This document shows positions 9,180 through 16,832 of a stretch of DNA of 64,000 nt, one piece after another. The first letter of the stretch is position 1, and each line of letters starts with the position of its first letter. Source of the stretch: Rhodopseudomonas faecalis (GTDB lineage Bacteria; Pseudomonadota; Alphaproteobacteria; Rhizobiales; Xanthobacteraceae); contig NZ_QJTI01000005.1 in assembly GCF_003217325.1 (NCBI RefSeq), positions 1 to 64,000 on the forward strand. The letters are read 5' to 3'. The position numbers were made by a program, and so were the translations under genes. The notes beneath the pieces are model-generated. The model saw nothing but the letters and a program-made list of their open reading frames with translations, was not told the DNA's origin and ran no database searches.

Positions 9180-10184
9180 ATGCCACAAGCCGCCATCACC
9201 CGCCGCCGGTTCATCACCATCGCCGCATCCGGAATGGCGATCGCGGCGCTCGGCAATGTGCGTGCGGCATGGACGCGTGACATTGCGCCGATGCGTTGGC
9301 GCGGCAGCGCGCTCGGCGCGCAGGTGTCGATCGAGATCCATCATCCGGACCCGCGCGCGGCGATGGAACTGGTCGACGCCAGCGTTCACATGGTGCGGCG
9401 GTTTGAACGCCTGTTCAGCCTTTACCGGTCGGATTCGGCGATCTGCGAGCTTAATCGCAGCGGCGTGCTGATCGCCCCCGAACCGGACATGGTCGAACTG
9501 CTGCGCGCGGCGCTGCGGCTATCACAGCTCACGGACGGCGCGTTCGATCCGACAGTGCAGCCGCTGTGGCAATGCTGCGAACGGCATTTCGCGCGTGCGG
9601 GTGCCGATGCCGCGGGGCCGCCGCCGCAGGAGCTTGCCGAAGCGCTGGCGAAGGTCGGCTATGCCGGGCTGCGGGTGTCCGATGATCGTATCGCGCTGGC
9701 GCGGCGCGGCGCTTCGATCACGCTCAACGGCATCGCGCAGGGCTATGCCACCGATCGCGTGGTCGAGCTGCTGCGGCGCGGCGGACTCTCGACCACGCTG
9801 GTCGATATTGGCGAGATCCGCGCGATCGGCGCGCGGCCGGACGGCACGCCGTGGCGGATTGGCCTGGCCGATGCGGACGCCGCAGGGCGAACATTCGCCA
9901 CCATCGATCTGATCGATCGCGCGGTTGCGACCTCGTCCGGATCGGGCTTCCGTTTTGATCGCGACGGAAAGTTCAATCATCTGTTCGATCCGGCGACCGG
10001 TCGAAGTTCTGCGCGCTATCGATCGGTCAGCGTGGTCGCTGCCACTGCGACCGAGGCTGACGCGCTGTCGACGGCGTTCAGCGTCATGAGCGAGCAGCAC
10101 ATCGCCGAGCTGGTGGCGGCGCGGCCCGGGCTGGAAGTGGTGTTGTCCAATGCAGCCGGACAGCTGCGGACGCTGCGCAGCTAG
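9180..10184 (+). CDS. nosX: NosX, ApbE-family FMN transferase (TAT signal)
   Basis: NosX transfers FMN from FAD onto the threonine of NosR, making NosR competent to feed NosZ. The 334-residue protein begins with a twin-arginine signal (ITRRRFITIAASG), as expected for a periplasmic ApbE homologue. ApbE-family landmarks include SITLNGIAQGYATDRVVELL, VDIGEIRAIG, a VATSSGSGFRF segment with HLFDPATG, and EADALSTAFSVM near the C terminus, which supplies Mg-binding Asp and Ser/Thr residues. It follows nosL after 41 bases and closes the core nos operon. Confidence 0.95.
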   Translation: MPQAAITRRRFITIAASGMAIAALGNVRAAWTRDIAPMRWRGSALGAQVSIEIHHPDPRAAMELVDASVHMVRRFERLFSLYRSDSAICELNRSGVLIAPEPDMVELLRAALRLSQLTDGAFDPTVQPLWQCCERHFARAGADAAGPPPQELAEALAKVGYAGLRVSDDRIALARRGASITLNGIAQGYATDRVVELLRRGGLSTTLVDIGEIRAIGARPDGTPWRIGLADADAAGRTFATIDLIDRAVATSSGSGFRFDRDGKFNHLFDPATGRSSARYRSVSVVAATATEADALSTAFSVMSEQHIAELVAARPGLEVVLSNAAGQLRTLRS

Positions 10185-10215
10185 TTGGACGAGTGCGGTG
10201 CTCGACTGGCCGACC

Positions 10216-10671
10216 ATGTTCCGCATCATCCACGTGCTCGCCGTGGTCCATTGGATCGGTGGGCTGCTGTTTGTCACGTTCGTGCTGCTGCCGAGCCTTT
10301 CGGAATTCGAGCCGGCACGCCGGCTGCCGCTGTTCGACGCGCTGGAGCGGCGGTTCGCACGGCAGGCGAGGGTGTCGACGCTGCTCGCCGGCATCTCCGG
10401 CTTCTACATGCTGTACGCCTATGACCATTGGAGCCGGGTGCTCGACCCGCGGTTCTGGTGGCTCGGCGCCATGCTCGCGCTGTGGGCGCTATTCACGGTC
10501 ATGCTGTTCGTTGCCGAGCCGCTGGTGCTGCACAGGTGGTTCAGCGCGGCGGCGAAGCGCAATCCCGATCGCGCGTTCCGGATCGCGCTTCGTGGCCACC
10601 GCGTGCTCAGCACGGCGGCGCTGATCACCGTGCTCGGCGCGGTCGGCGGCGCGCACGGCTTGTTCTTCTGA
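10216..10671 (+). CDS. Small membrane protein, CopD/DUF2269-like
   Basis: A protein of 151 residues with four hydrophobic spans: IIHVLAVVHWIGGLLFVTFVLL, VSTLLAGISGFYML, WWLGAMLALWALFTVMLFVA and STAALITVLGAVGGAHGLFF. The opening H-x5-HWIGG...LLP pattern resembles CopD/DUF2269-type membrane proteins, whose histidines may bind heme or copper. The start is uncertain: ATG 10216 has no clear ribosome site, while GTG 10198 follows a weak GGACGAG. It lies 31 bases after nosX on the same strand, so it may be part of the nos transcript. A copper or redox role is inferred only. Confidence 0.7.
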   Translation: MFRIIHVLAVVHWIGGLLFVTFVLLPSLSEFEPARRLPLFDALERRFARQARVSTLLAGISGFYMLYAYDHWSRVLDPRFWWLGAMLALWALFTVMLFVAEPLVLHRWFSAAAKRNPDRAFRIALRGHRVLSTAALITVLGAVGGAHGLFF

Positions 10672-10771
10672 TCGTCGGCTGAGCGCGGCTTTCGTTCGGG
10701 AGCTTGCTCCAGAACAACTTGCGCTTGGCGCCGCAGGCTAATTTGTCGGCCTTGGCAGGAGCAGGGCACGC

Positions 10772-11047
10772 ATGAGCAATCAGGCCGCGAGGGTGGATGA
10801 CAGCCAGCGTTGGCATGACGTCGACGGGCTCCACATCGACGTTCGCGGCCTGCCGTGCCCGGAACCGATGGTGACGGTGCTGCGCCTGATCGATAGCGGC
10901 ACGATCGAGGGACCGCTGCTGGCGCATATCGGCCAGGAGCCGCTGCTGCTCTATCCCGAACTCGACGCGCGCGGCTGGACTTATCAGTTGATCGCCGAAA
11001 GCGACGCTGACGGCGTGGTGCTGCAGATCACGCGGGCCGCGCCATGA
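10772..11047 (+). CDS. TusA/SirA-like sulfur-carrier family protein
   Basis: A 91-residue protein with the TusA-family signature HIDVRGLPCPEPMVTVLR. The Cys29-Pro-x-Pro motif carries the persulfide in authentic TusA proteins. The second half (GPLLAHIGQEPLLLYPELDARGW) departs from classical TusA and resembles the DUF2249 relatives found beside nitric-oxide and hemerythrin genes. It overlaps the following membrane gene by 4 bases (ATGA), so the two are translationally coupled. A role as sulfur donor or as redox/metal partner of the membrane protein is inferred. It lies about 100 bases after the previous gene. Confidence 0.75.
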   Translation: MSNQAARVDDSQRWHDVDGLHIDVRGLPCPEPMVTVLRLIDSGTIEGPLLAHIGQEPLLLYPELDARGWTYQLIAESDADGVVLQITRAAP

Positions 11048-12375
11048 ATGCCGGCGCCTTTCTCGGCTCGGCCAAAAGCCGGCTGTTGCCGGCCTCGGTG
11101 CCGTTCCGGTTCTTCATCGCCGCGCAGGCCTGCCACATCCTGCTGTGGGTGGCGCTGATAGTCGCAGCCGCCGATTTTACGCGCTTTCGCGGCGGTGCCG
11201 GCCCGGCGCTCGCCACGGTGCACCTCCTGACCATCGGCGTGCTGACGCTGACGGCGATCGGCGCCGCGGTGCAACTGCTGCCGGTCGCGACAGTGAAACC
11301 GCTGGCCGCGGTGTGGCCGATCAGGCTGGCGTTTTGGCTGCTGCTGCCGGGCGTGGCGGCGCTGATTGCCGGCATGGCGATCGTCGACGTCACGCTGATG
11401 ATCGGCGGCGCGCTCGCCTGCACGCTCGGGCTCGCTTTATTCGCGGCGCTGCTCGCCGCCAATTTGCGCCGCGCCGGCAGCATGCCGGTGGTGAGCGCCT
11501 ATGGCTGGGCGGCGTTTGGATCGCTGATCCTGCTGGTCGCGCTCGGCGTCGCGCTGGCGCTCGATAACAGCTCGGGCTTCCTGTCCGATCATGCCGGTGT
11601 CGCGCTCGCTCACATGATCCTCGGCGGCTTCGGTTTCATGGGCATGCTGGCGCTCGGGTTCAGCCACATCCTGGTGCCGATGTTCGCGTTGTCGAACGCG
11701 CCCAAAACATCGCTGGCCTGGAGCGGATTTGGTGCCGCCTTGGCCGCGCTCGTGCTCGGCGTGGCTGGCGCGCTGCTCGCGGTGCATGCGCTACTGATCG
11801 CGGCCTGCATGATCGGCGTGATCGCCGCGGCGCTTCATCTGTGGCTGATGCACACCGTGCTGATGAACGGCATGCGCAAACGGCTCGGGCTGTCGTTCGT
11901 GCTGGTGCGCGTGTCTTGGGCGATGCTGGCGGTGACCCCGTTGTTTGGCGTTGCCGCCGTGCAGGGCTGGGCCGGCGATGGCGCGCCGACGCTGTTCGGG
12001 CTGATCGTGCTCGGCGGCTGGCTGACGACGTTTCTGTTCGGCGTGCTGCAACGGATTCTGCCGTTCCTGGCGTCGATGCACGTCACCCGCACGAGCGGCG
12101 GCCCGCCGCTGCTAACCGACCTCGGCGGCGCGATGCCGCTGCGCATTCACGCCGTCTGCCATCTGGCCGCGTTGGCCGGCCTCGCGGCCGCGATCGCGAT
12201 CGATAGTCCGCCGCTCGCGGCGGTCGCGGCGCTGATCGGCCTGGGCGGCGCGCTGGCGTTCGCCGCCTATGTCGCCGGCATTTTGAAGGCACTGGTCGCC
12301 GCGCCGGTGCCGCGCTCAACACACAAGGGAGCCCGTCATGTTCGCCAACCGCATCAGCCAGACCCTGCACGATGA
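11044..12375 (+). CDS. Polytopic membrane protein, NnrS/heme-copper-oxidase-like
   Basis: A 443-residue protein made almost entirely of hydrophobic segments, roughly 12 spans. It opens with PFRFFIAAQACHILLWVAL and has membrane-embedded histidines in ATVHLLTIGVLTL, LAHMILGGFGFMGMLALGFSHILVP and LHLWLMHTVLMNG. This layout, with PFRFF near the start, recalls the NnrS family and distant heme-copper oxidase subunit I relatives that occur near denitrification genes. The match is by pattern only and I cannot exclude another family. It is coupled to the TusA-like gene upstream, and its last 38 bases overlap the hemerythrin gene. NnrS is linked in the literature to nitric-oxide tolerance. Confidence 0.75.
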   Translation: MNAGAFLGSAKSRLLPASVPFRFFIAAQACHILLWVALIVAAADFTRFRGGAGPALATVHLLTIGVLTLTAIGAAVQLLPVATVKPLAAVWPIRLAFWLLLPGVAALIAGMAIVDVTLMIGGALACTLGLALFAALLAANLRRAGSMPVVSAYGWAAFGSLILLVALGVALALDNSSGFLSDHAGVALAHMILGGFGFMGMLALGFSHILVPMFALSNAPKTSLAWSGFGAALAALVLGVAGALLAVHALLIAACMIGVIAAALHLWLMHTVLMNGMRKRLGLSFVLVRVSWAMLAVTPLFGVAAVQGWAGDGAPTLFGLIVLGGWLTTFLFGVLQRILPFLASMHVTRTSGGPPLLTDLGGAMPLRIHAVCHLAALAGLAAAIAIDSPPLAAVAALIGLGGALAFAAYVAGILKALVAAPVPRSTHKGARHVRQPHQPDPAR

Positions 12376-12841
12376 GCACCGCGCCACCATCGCCTTGATG
12401 GAACGGCTCGAGCGCGCCATCACCCGCCGCCAGCCGATCGACGTCGCCGACAGCGAGGGCCGGCGGCTGTTGGACGACCTTGCGGCGGCGATCGAAGCCG
12501 ACACGCTCCGCCATTTCGATTTTGAGGAAACCGAGCTGTTCACGCTGTTCGATTCAGTTGGTGATCAGTTGATCGGCGATCACCTGACCGAGGAACACAG
12601 TTTTATGCGGCCGCTCGGCCAGCAACTGGTGACGCTGGCGCGCCGTGCCTCGGCCGGCGGCTTCGACACTGACAGCTGGCACGAGTTCAGCCGGGCCGGT
12701 GCCGAACTGGTGCAGCGCATGGTGGTGCATGTGCAGAAAGAGGAAATGGCGCTGCTGCCGCTGCTCGATCAGACGCTCGACGACGCCACCGAAGCGCGGC
12801 TGCTCGACGCTTATCTCGGCACGGCAACCCCGGCGTCTTGA
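12338..12841 (+). CDS. Hemerythrin HHE-domain protein
   Basis: A 167-residue cytoplasmic protein with a hemerythrin-like four-helix bundle that should hold a di-iron site binding O2 or NO. Likely ligands fall in TLHDEHRATI, RHFDFEETELF, HLTEEHSFM and VHVQKEEMALLPLLD. The ATG at 12338 is preceded by AAGGGAG 6 bases away, although it lies inside the end of the preceding membrane gene in another frame. Its position last in the nos-linked tail fits a role in nitric-oxide or oxygen sensing or scavenging, or in repair of iron-sulfur centres, which is inferred. Confidence 0.88.
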   Translation: MFANRISQTLHDEHRATIALMERLERAITRRQPIDVADSEGRRLLDDLAAAIEADTLRHFDFEETELFTLFDSVGDQLIGDHLTEEHSFMRPLGQQLVTLARRASAGGFDTDSWHEFSRAGAELVQRMVVHVQKEEMALLPLLDQTLDDATEARLLDAYLGTATPAS

Positions 12842-12917
12842 GGCGGTGAGACGCGCCTAAGGCATTCGCGAGCTTGCTCGATGGCTCCTGCATCGCTGTC
12901 CAGTTCGGTATCTAGTT

Positions 12918-13397
12918 TCAAGAAGGGGAACGAGGAGTCTGCGTATCGATCCGATTCCGGATCGCGTCTGCGATGTGATTGGTTGAATAAATTACCACCG
13001 AAATCAGAGCGCTGGTGAAATAGATGATTGCCGCAAGCATTATGTCCATGATGGAGCGGCTGTTGAAAGCCAATGCGAAGCAGACCACTAGAGCGACAAC
13101 ACTGACAACGACCGTGAACAGATCGCCAGATCGCGCAGCAAAGATCAGAGGCGCAAGTGCTGTCAGCAGCAGGCAAATGGCGATGGCTAGTACCGCTACA
13201 ACCGAGCCTCCATTCGAAATGGATGGCATGAGCTGCTTAGCCAAGCTCGTAATGTCAGGAGCCGGCAAGTCTCCCATATAGATCAAGCTAATATATGCTC
13301 CGATGACGATCAAAATTGTCAGGGAACCGAGCAGTTTAACGGTGAACTTCACGTATTCCATTGACCGCGGTCTCTGTCTGCTGAGGACACGCGTCAT
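12918..13397 (-). CDS. Uncharacterised small membrane protein
   Basis: A 159-residue protein with about four hydrophobic spans (LLGSLTILIVIGAYISLIYM, VVAVLAIAICLLLTALAPLIF, LFTVVVSVVALVVCFALAF, IMLAAIIYFTSALISVVIY). I recognise no family. ATG 13397 and ATG 13361 are both possible and neither has a good ribosome site. Base composition here is visibly less G+C-rich than in the surrounding genes, and codon use is correspondingly relaxed. It lies between the nos tail and the tRNA-Lys gene, so it may be cargo of an inserted segment. Function unknown. Confidence 0.55.
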   Translation of the reverse strand: MTRVLSRQRPRSMEYVKFTVKLLGSLTILIVIGAYISLIYMGDLPAPDITSLAKQLMPSISNGGSVVAVLAIAICLLLTALAPLIFAARSGDLFTVVVSVVALVVCFALAFNSRSIMDIMLAAIIYFTSALISVVIYSTNHIADAIRNRIDTQTPRSPS

Positions 13398-13549
13398 TCA
13401 ACTATAAGCTGTAAGGAAAGGAAAGGTTGGTTGTATTTTGCTTGCGGCGAAACCGCCAACTTAAATCGGTCGCAAGGATGTGGTCGCCTGAACGCCCCCG
13501 AAAACGTTCGCTTAACCCGCGATCAAAATCTTTGCGCTTGCGGTAGATA

Positions 13550-13625
13550 TGGTGAGCGCGGAGGGACTCGAACCCTCGACCCCATGATTAAAAGTCACGT
13601 GCTCTACCGCCTGAGCTACGCGCTC
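13550..13625 (-). tRNA. tRNA-Lys (anticodon TTT)
   Basis: The reverse strand folds as a full 76-base tRNA. The acceptor GAGCGCG pairs with CGCGCTC, the D arm is GCTC..GAGC, and the anticodon stem CGTGA/TCATG closes the loop CTTTTAA with anticodon TTT. The T arm is GAGGG-TTCGAGT-CCCTC, the discriminator base is A, and CCA is encoded at 13552-13550. The 3' end faces the nos block, the side where integrases normally insert. Confidence 0.96.
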
Positions 13626-13718
13626 ACGTGAGGGCTGTGTAGGGGGCGGACCGCGCCGGGTCAAGCCTGCATGCAATCCTAGCCGGACCATTTCCGCAGC
13701 CAAATTGGCCGCGAAGGC

Positions 13719-13762
13719 CACGGGCTTACAGCTTTGTCTTCACCTTTAGCTGTAAGCCGCGT
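13719..13762 (-). terminator. Hairpin downstream of ndvB
   Basis: GGCTTACAGCT (13723-13733) and AGCTGTAAGCC (13748-13758) are perfect 11-base complements around a 14-base loop. Flanking CACG/CGTG pairs extend the stem with one bulge. It lies 19 bases past the ndvB stop codon. There is no strong T-run, so it could be a weak terminator or an mRNA-stabilising hairpin. Confidence 0.5.
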
Positions 13763-13780
13763 GGAGAGATTTTCCCGTTC

Positions 13781-16555
13781 TTACCGGACGCCGTCCTTGG
13801 GCAATTCCGAGCCGACCGGCTGCCGCGCCGGAATCGCGCCCGGCAGCCCCACCGGCCGCAGGCCGATCAGTTCGGCGGTGCGGATGCCGGTATTGCGCCA
13901 GAACGCGAACGAGTTGATGCGCGAGTTTTCCAGAATCGCGATCGCCACCGCGGCCAGGAACGGCAGGCTTTGCAGCACCAGCACGCCCGCGAAGATGTAG
14001 ATCTCATGGATCTCGCGATAGGCGTTGGAAGCCAGCAGCACCGCGGCGCCGACCAGCAGCAGCACGCCGATCACCGCTTCCCAAAACGCCTGGAACTCGA
14101 CCGACATCATGGTCAGGCCGCCCTTGGAGGTGCGGGCGAAGGCGAGGTGCTCGGTGATCAGGCCCTGCGCCACCGCGCGCGACACCGTCCATTGCACCGA
14201 CATCGCCGCGATCATGGCGCCGAGCATCTGCGGCACCTTGATGGCGACCCGCAGCCGGTACAGCACCAGGAAGTGCATCAGCGTCACCACGAACGAGGCA
14301 ATGATCGGCAGCGTCAGGATTTTGTCCGGGATCGCGATGTCGGCGAACGCCACGATCGGCACCCAGATCAAATTGAGCAATGCCACCACCACGCCGATGC
14401 TTTCGGCGCCGAGCCAGTTCAGCCAGCCGAGCGCGAATTCGCGCCTCTGATCGGGCGTCAGCCGGCTGGCACCGGGCATGAACCGGCGCCAGTGCTTCTT
14501 GATGATCTGGAATCCGCCATAGGCCCAGCGATGGCGCTGCTTCTTGAACGCCTCATAGGTGTCCGGCAGCAGGCCGAAGCCGTAGCGGGTGTTGGTGTAA
14601 TGGGTGAGCCAGCCGTGCTCCATGATCTCGAGGCCGAGGTCGCTGTCCTCGCAGATGGTGTCGCTCGACCAGCCGCCGGCCATGTCCATCGCCGCGCGCC
14701 GGATCAGGCACATGGTGCCGTGCACGATGATGCCGTTGACCTCGTTGCGCTGCACCATGCCGATGTCGAAGAACCCGGCATATTCGCCGTTCATGATGTA
14801 GTGCATCAGCGAGCGGTCGCCGTCGCGATGCTCCTGCGGCGCCTGCACCAGGCCGACCCGCGGGTCGTCGAACGCCGGCACCAGGTCCTTGAGCCAGTTC
14901 GGCGTCACCACATAGTCGGCGTCGATGATGCCGATGATCTCGGCGTCGGCCGCGGTGCGCTCCATGGCGATGCGCAGCGCGCCGGCCTTAAAGCCTTGCA
15001 CCTTTTCGGCGTTGATGAATTTGAAGCGCTCGCCGAGCTCGCGGCAGTGATCCTGGATCGGCTGGGTGAAGGCCGGGTCCGGAGTGTTGTTGATGATCAC
15101 CACGCATTCGAAATTCGGGTAGTCGAGCCGCGCCAGCGCGTCGAGCGTCTGCTTCAGCATCTCCGGCGGCTCAAAATAGGCCGGGATGTGGATCGACACC
15201 TTGGGCGGCAGCGGCGCTGCGGCGGGCTCCGGCTCGGCGGCCGGTGACAGCGGCGCATCGGCAGCGTCCGTGGCGGCGAGCGACTTGATCTCGGATGGCG
15301 CGGCGGCGGCGGGCAGGGCGGCCATGTCGGCGCTGGCTTCCGGCGCCTTCCACAGCCGGCGCGGACCGCGGCCAAAGGCGATCGCGGCGATTTCCTCGAT
15401 GCGCGCCATCGCGATCAGCACCAGCGGCACCAGCAGCGTCAGGCCGAGGGTGAGCGCGAATGCCGAGCCCCAGACGAAATAGTGCCCGGTCCAATAAGCG
15501 AACACGGTCGCGACCCAGGCGCCGACGCCATTGGCGGCCGCTGACAGCAGCAGCGCCTGCATCATGGTCGGCCGGGTCAGCCGGAAGATCGGGGTGGAGA
15601 GCAGGAAGCCGACCAGCAGCGCCACGGTCGCGAGCTTCCAGTAGTCCTTGTTCACCACCGGGCCGGTCCAGTTGAACTTTGGCTCGCGGGAGGCGTTCAG
15701 GATGCCCCAGTAAGGACCGACGCCGCCTTCAAAGAACTTCCAGGGCTGATCGATCGCTTCAACGATGTTGTATTCCATGCCGACCGCTTCGGCGCGGTGC
15801 ACGAAGTTGCGCAGCGTGACCGCCTGCTCGAACGGCCCGGGCATGGCCTTCTTGAGATTATAGCCGGCGCTCGGCCAGCCGAATTCCGCGATCACAATGC
15901 GCTTGCCGGGGAAGGCGTCGCGCAGCTTCTGATAGATGATCAGCGCCTGGTCGACCGCCTGCTTGTCCGAAAAACCTTCCCAGTACGGCAGGATGTGCGC
16001 GGCGATGAAGTCGACCGAGGACGCAAGCTCGGGGTGCTCGATCCAGATGTTCCAGATTTCGCCGGTCGTGACCGGTACGTTGACCTGGCCCTTCACGCGC
16101 TGGATCAGCTTGATCAGGTCTTCGACCTTCTGCTCACCGCGGTAGATGGTTTCGTTGCCGACAACGATGCCGTTGACGTTGTTGTTGCGCTTGGACAGCT
16201 CGATCGCCGCCTGCATTTCGCGTTCGTTGCGGTCGAGATTTTTGTCGATCCAGGCGCCGACCGTGACCTTGAGGCCAACCTCATTGGCGATCGGCGGGAC
16301 CAGTTCGACGCCGCCGGTCGACGAATACAACCGGATCGCCTTGCTCATCGGCGCCAGTGTTTTCAGGTCGGAGCGGATTCGTTCGGTGGTCGGAATATTG
16401 TCGACGTCCGGGTGTCCGGTGCCGTCAAACGGCGCGTAGGACACGCTCGGCAGCACGCCTCGGAAATCAGGCGCTGGTTGCGATTCTCTGAGGAGACCCC
16501 AGAGCCCAGCGTGAACAGCGGTGACGAAGATCAGAACAGCGACGACAGCGCGCAT
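13781..16555 (-). CDS. ndvB: NdvB-type beta-glucan synthase: GH17-like domain fused to GT2 glycosyltransferase
   Basis: This large inner-membrane enzyme (924 residues, about 102 kDa) corresponds to Bradyrhizobium NdvB, which builds periplasmic cyclic beta-(1,3)/(1,6)-glucans from UDP-glucose. After a membrane anchor (MRAVVAVLIFVTAVHAGLWG) comes a GH17-like domain with GIVVGNET (acid/base Glu near 133) and IVIAEFGWPSAG (nucleophile Glu near 222). A few membrane spans follow, then a GT2 domain with VSIHIPAYFEP (about 452), IIGIIDADY (about 541), TICEDSDLG (about 635) and the processive motif QRHRW (about 675), then further C-terminal spans. I start at ATG 16555 so that the membrane anchor is N-terminal. 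ATG 16582 is also open but has no ribosome site. Confidence 0.92.
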   Translation of the reverse strand: MRAVVAVLIFVTAVHAGLWGLLRESQPAPDFRGVLPSVSYAPFDGTGHPDVDNIPTTERIRSDLKTLAPMSKAIRLYSSTGGVELVPPIANEVGLKVTVGAWIDKNLDRNEREMQAAIELSKRNNNVNGIVVGNETIYRGEQKVEDLIKLIQRVKGQVNVPVTTGEIWNIWIEHPELASSVDFIAAHILPYWEGFSDKQAVDQALIIYQKLRDAFPGKRIVIAEFGWPSAGYNLKKAMPGPFEQAVTLRNFVHRAEAVGMEYNIVEAIDQPWKFFEGGVGPYWGILNASREPKFNWTGPVVNKDYWKLATVALLVGFLLSTPIFRLTRPTMMQALLLSAAANGVGAWVATVFAYWTGHYFVWGSAFALTLGLTLLVPLVLIAMARIEEIAAIAFGRGPRRLWKAPEASADMAALPAAAAPSEIKSLAATDAADAPLSPAAEPEPAAAPLPPKVSIHIPAYFEPPEMLKQTLDALARLDYPNFECVVIINNTPDPAFTQPIQDHCRELGERFKFINAEKVQGFKAGALRIAMERTAADAEIIGIIDADYVVTPNWLKDLVPAFDDPRVGLVQAPQEHRDGDRSLMHYIMNGEYAGFFDIGMVQRNEVNGIIVHGTMCLIRRAAMDMAGGWSSDTICEDSDLGLEIMEHGWLTHYTNTRYGFGLLPDTYEAFKKQRHRWAYGGFQIIKKHWRRFMPGASRLTPDQRREFALGWLNWLGAESIGVVVALLNLIWVPIVAFADIAIPDKILTLPIIASFVVTLMHFLVLYRLRVAIKVPQMLGAMIAAMSVQWTVSRAVAQGLITEHLAFARTSKGGLTMMSVEFQAFWEAVIGVLLLVGAAVLLASNAYREIHEIYIFAGVLVLQSLPFLAAVAIAILENSRINSFAFWRNTGIRTAELIGLRPVGLPGAIPARQPVGSELPKDGVR

Positions 16556-16637
16556 CGCGACACAACCATACGGGGCTAGCATGGCAGGGAAACGGACCCG
16601 TCCCCGAGGTCCGACCGATTAGAGATTGTGCTGCCGG

Positions 16638-16677
16638 ATCACGACACAATTCATATCACGACAACTCATATCACGAC
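16638..16677. repeat. Three ATCACGAC direct repeats upstream of ndvB
   Basis: The octamer ATCACGAC occurs at 16638, 16655 and 16670. Copies two and three are also both preceded by TCAT. The spacing is 17 and 15 bases, about one and a half helical turns. The array lies about 83-122 bases before the ndvB start, in the stretch between ndvB and the upstream gene on the same strand. It could be a regulator binding array, but no known consensus comes to mind. Confidence 0.5.
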
Positions 16678-16761
16678 GTGGCGAATTGAGGGCGGCGCGA
16701 ACGCCAACCCCGAATATTCGCCATCGTTCCGATCCGCACTGGCCAAGGCATGTGATCCGAC

Positions 16762-16802
16762 CCTTGATCCCAAAACCATTTTTGTAAGTCCTGGGGTCAA
16801 GG
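16762..16802 (-). terminator. Inverted repeat between the small ndv-linked gene and ndvB
   Basis: CCTTGATCCC (16762-16771) can pair with GGGGTCAAGG (16793-16802) with one G-T pair, around a 21-base loop containing TTTTT. It begins 30 bases past the stop of the upstream gene, so it may terminate or attenuate that transcript before ndvB. There is no T-run after the stem, and the call is weak. Confidence 0.3.
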
Positions 16803-16832
16803 TGTTGGTTCAAACCGAAGCCTTGCGGCGTC

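Noticed and set aside
10697-12885. Two short GAGCTTGCTC hairpins (near 10699 and 12869) as a repeat family
   Set aside because: Only a 10-base core is shared, the flanks differ, and such short inverted repeats are common in high-G+C genomes.
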